Positions 58,568 through 64,000 of a stretch of DNA of 64,000 bases are shown piece by piece. Within the stretch, counting starts at the first letter, position 1. Each line of letters begins with the position of its first letter. The stretch lies in the NCBI GenBank assembly GCA_030685235.1, contig MU839127.1, positions 186,001-250,000 on the forward strand. Reading direction: 5' to 3'. Position numbers and translations under genes: made by a program. This stretch comes from Copromyces sp. CBS 386.78 (lineage: Eukaryota > Ascomycota > Sordariomycetes > Sordariales > Sordariaceae). The notes beneath the pieces were generated by a model, which worked only from the letters and a program-made list of their open reading frames with translations, did not search any database and had not been told where the DNA came from.

Positions 58568-58700
58568 AGTCTCGCAGCCATCTCGGCTGTGTTCGTTGCA
58601 TAAGGCTTAATACCTACACTAGACTAACCCCCTTTTCACAACGACTAACAAGACTCGCTGATTAATAACAAGGACCTCTGCCCAAGCAGAACAGCTCGCC

Positions 58701-63876
<5,176 letters not shown>

Positions 63877-64000
63877 TTTGGTCGTTTGGTGATTGATGCC
63901 CTGGGCAAGTAAATAGCTAGGTCATTTGACTCGCTGGTGATTGGCGGTGTGTATGATAGCTTCACACTTGTATAGCTAGTTAGGGAAAAGCAGCAATTTT
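63877..64000. other. 3' flank of cpc-3
   Basis: These are the last 124 bases of the window after the cpc-3 stop. Nothing else is visible. Confidence 0.5.

Overview
This window is chromosomal DNA from a filamentous ascomycete, almost certainly a Sordariaceae fungus (Neurospora or Sordaria type). Genes are densely packed on both strands and broken by short introns (mostly 55-100 nt) with GTRNGT-like donors and CTRAC-like branch sites. Proteins such as TOM40, the 24 kDa subunit of complex I, farnesyl diphosphate synthase and CPC-3 closely resemble what I remember of Neurospora proteins. A gene-free, very AT-rich block looks like repeat-induced point mutation (RIP). The sequence alone does not fix the species.

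Layout, left to right. 0-8 kb: end of a kelch-repeat protein (+), complex I subunit nuo-24 (-), a membrane-anchored acyl-CoA-synthetase-like protein with degenerate motifs (+), and the replicative helicase subunit MCM5 (-). 8-20 kb: GARP tethering subunit VPS54 (+), a gene-poor stretch, a secreted repeat-tailed protein (-), and APC/C subunit CDC23/APC8 (-) with a long open frame after its stop. 20-32 kb: farnesyl diphosphate synthase (+), a large RA-PH adaptor (-), an extended-SDR protein of the RmlD/MAT2B type (-), and a PFK-2/FBPase-2 whose phosphatase histidine is missing (-). 33-40 kb: TOM40 (+), an intron-containing tRNA-His (+), and a ubiquitin-specific protease ending in a CaaX box (-).

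40.7-43.7 kb holds a degraded AT-rich element framed by a 36-bp inverted repeat, followed by about 2.5 kb with no recognisable gene. 46-58 kb: peroxisomal acyl-CoA dehydrogenase with SKL tail (+), SPO12-like mitotic-exit protein (+), DRG1/RBG1 GTPase (-), spliceosomal CWC2 (+), urease accessory protein UreF (-), and a Cut12-like spindle pole body protein (-). 58.7-63.9 kb: complete CPC-3/GCN2 eIF2alpha kinase (+).

The genes are mostly unrelated housekeeping genes, as is normal for a fungal chromosome; I see no biosynthetic cluster or operon. Several concern the cell cycle (MCM5, APC8, SPO12, Cut12) or membrane and organelle biology (VPS54, TOM40, nuo-24, ACAD). The most interesting features are the putatively prenylated deubiquitinase, the kinase-only PFK-2, the pseudo-synthetase, the open frame after the APC8 stop, and the TIR-bounded RIP relic. 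Exon boundaries were worked out by hand from splice signals and reading-frame continuity.
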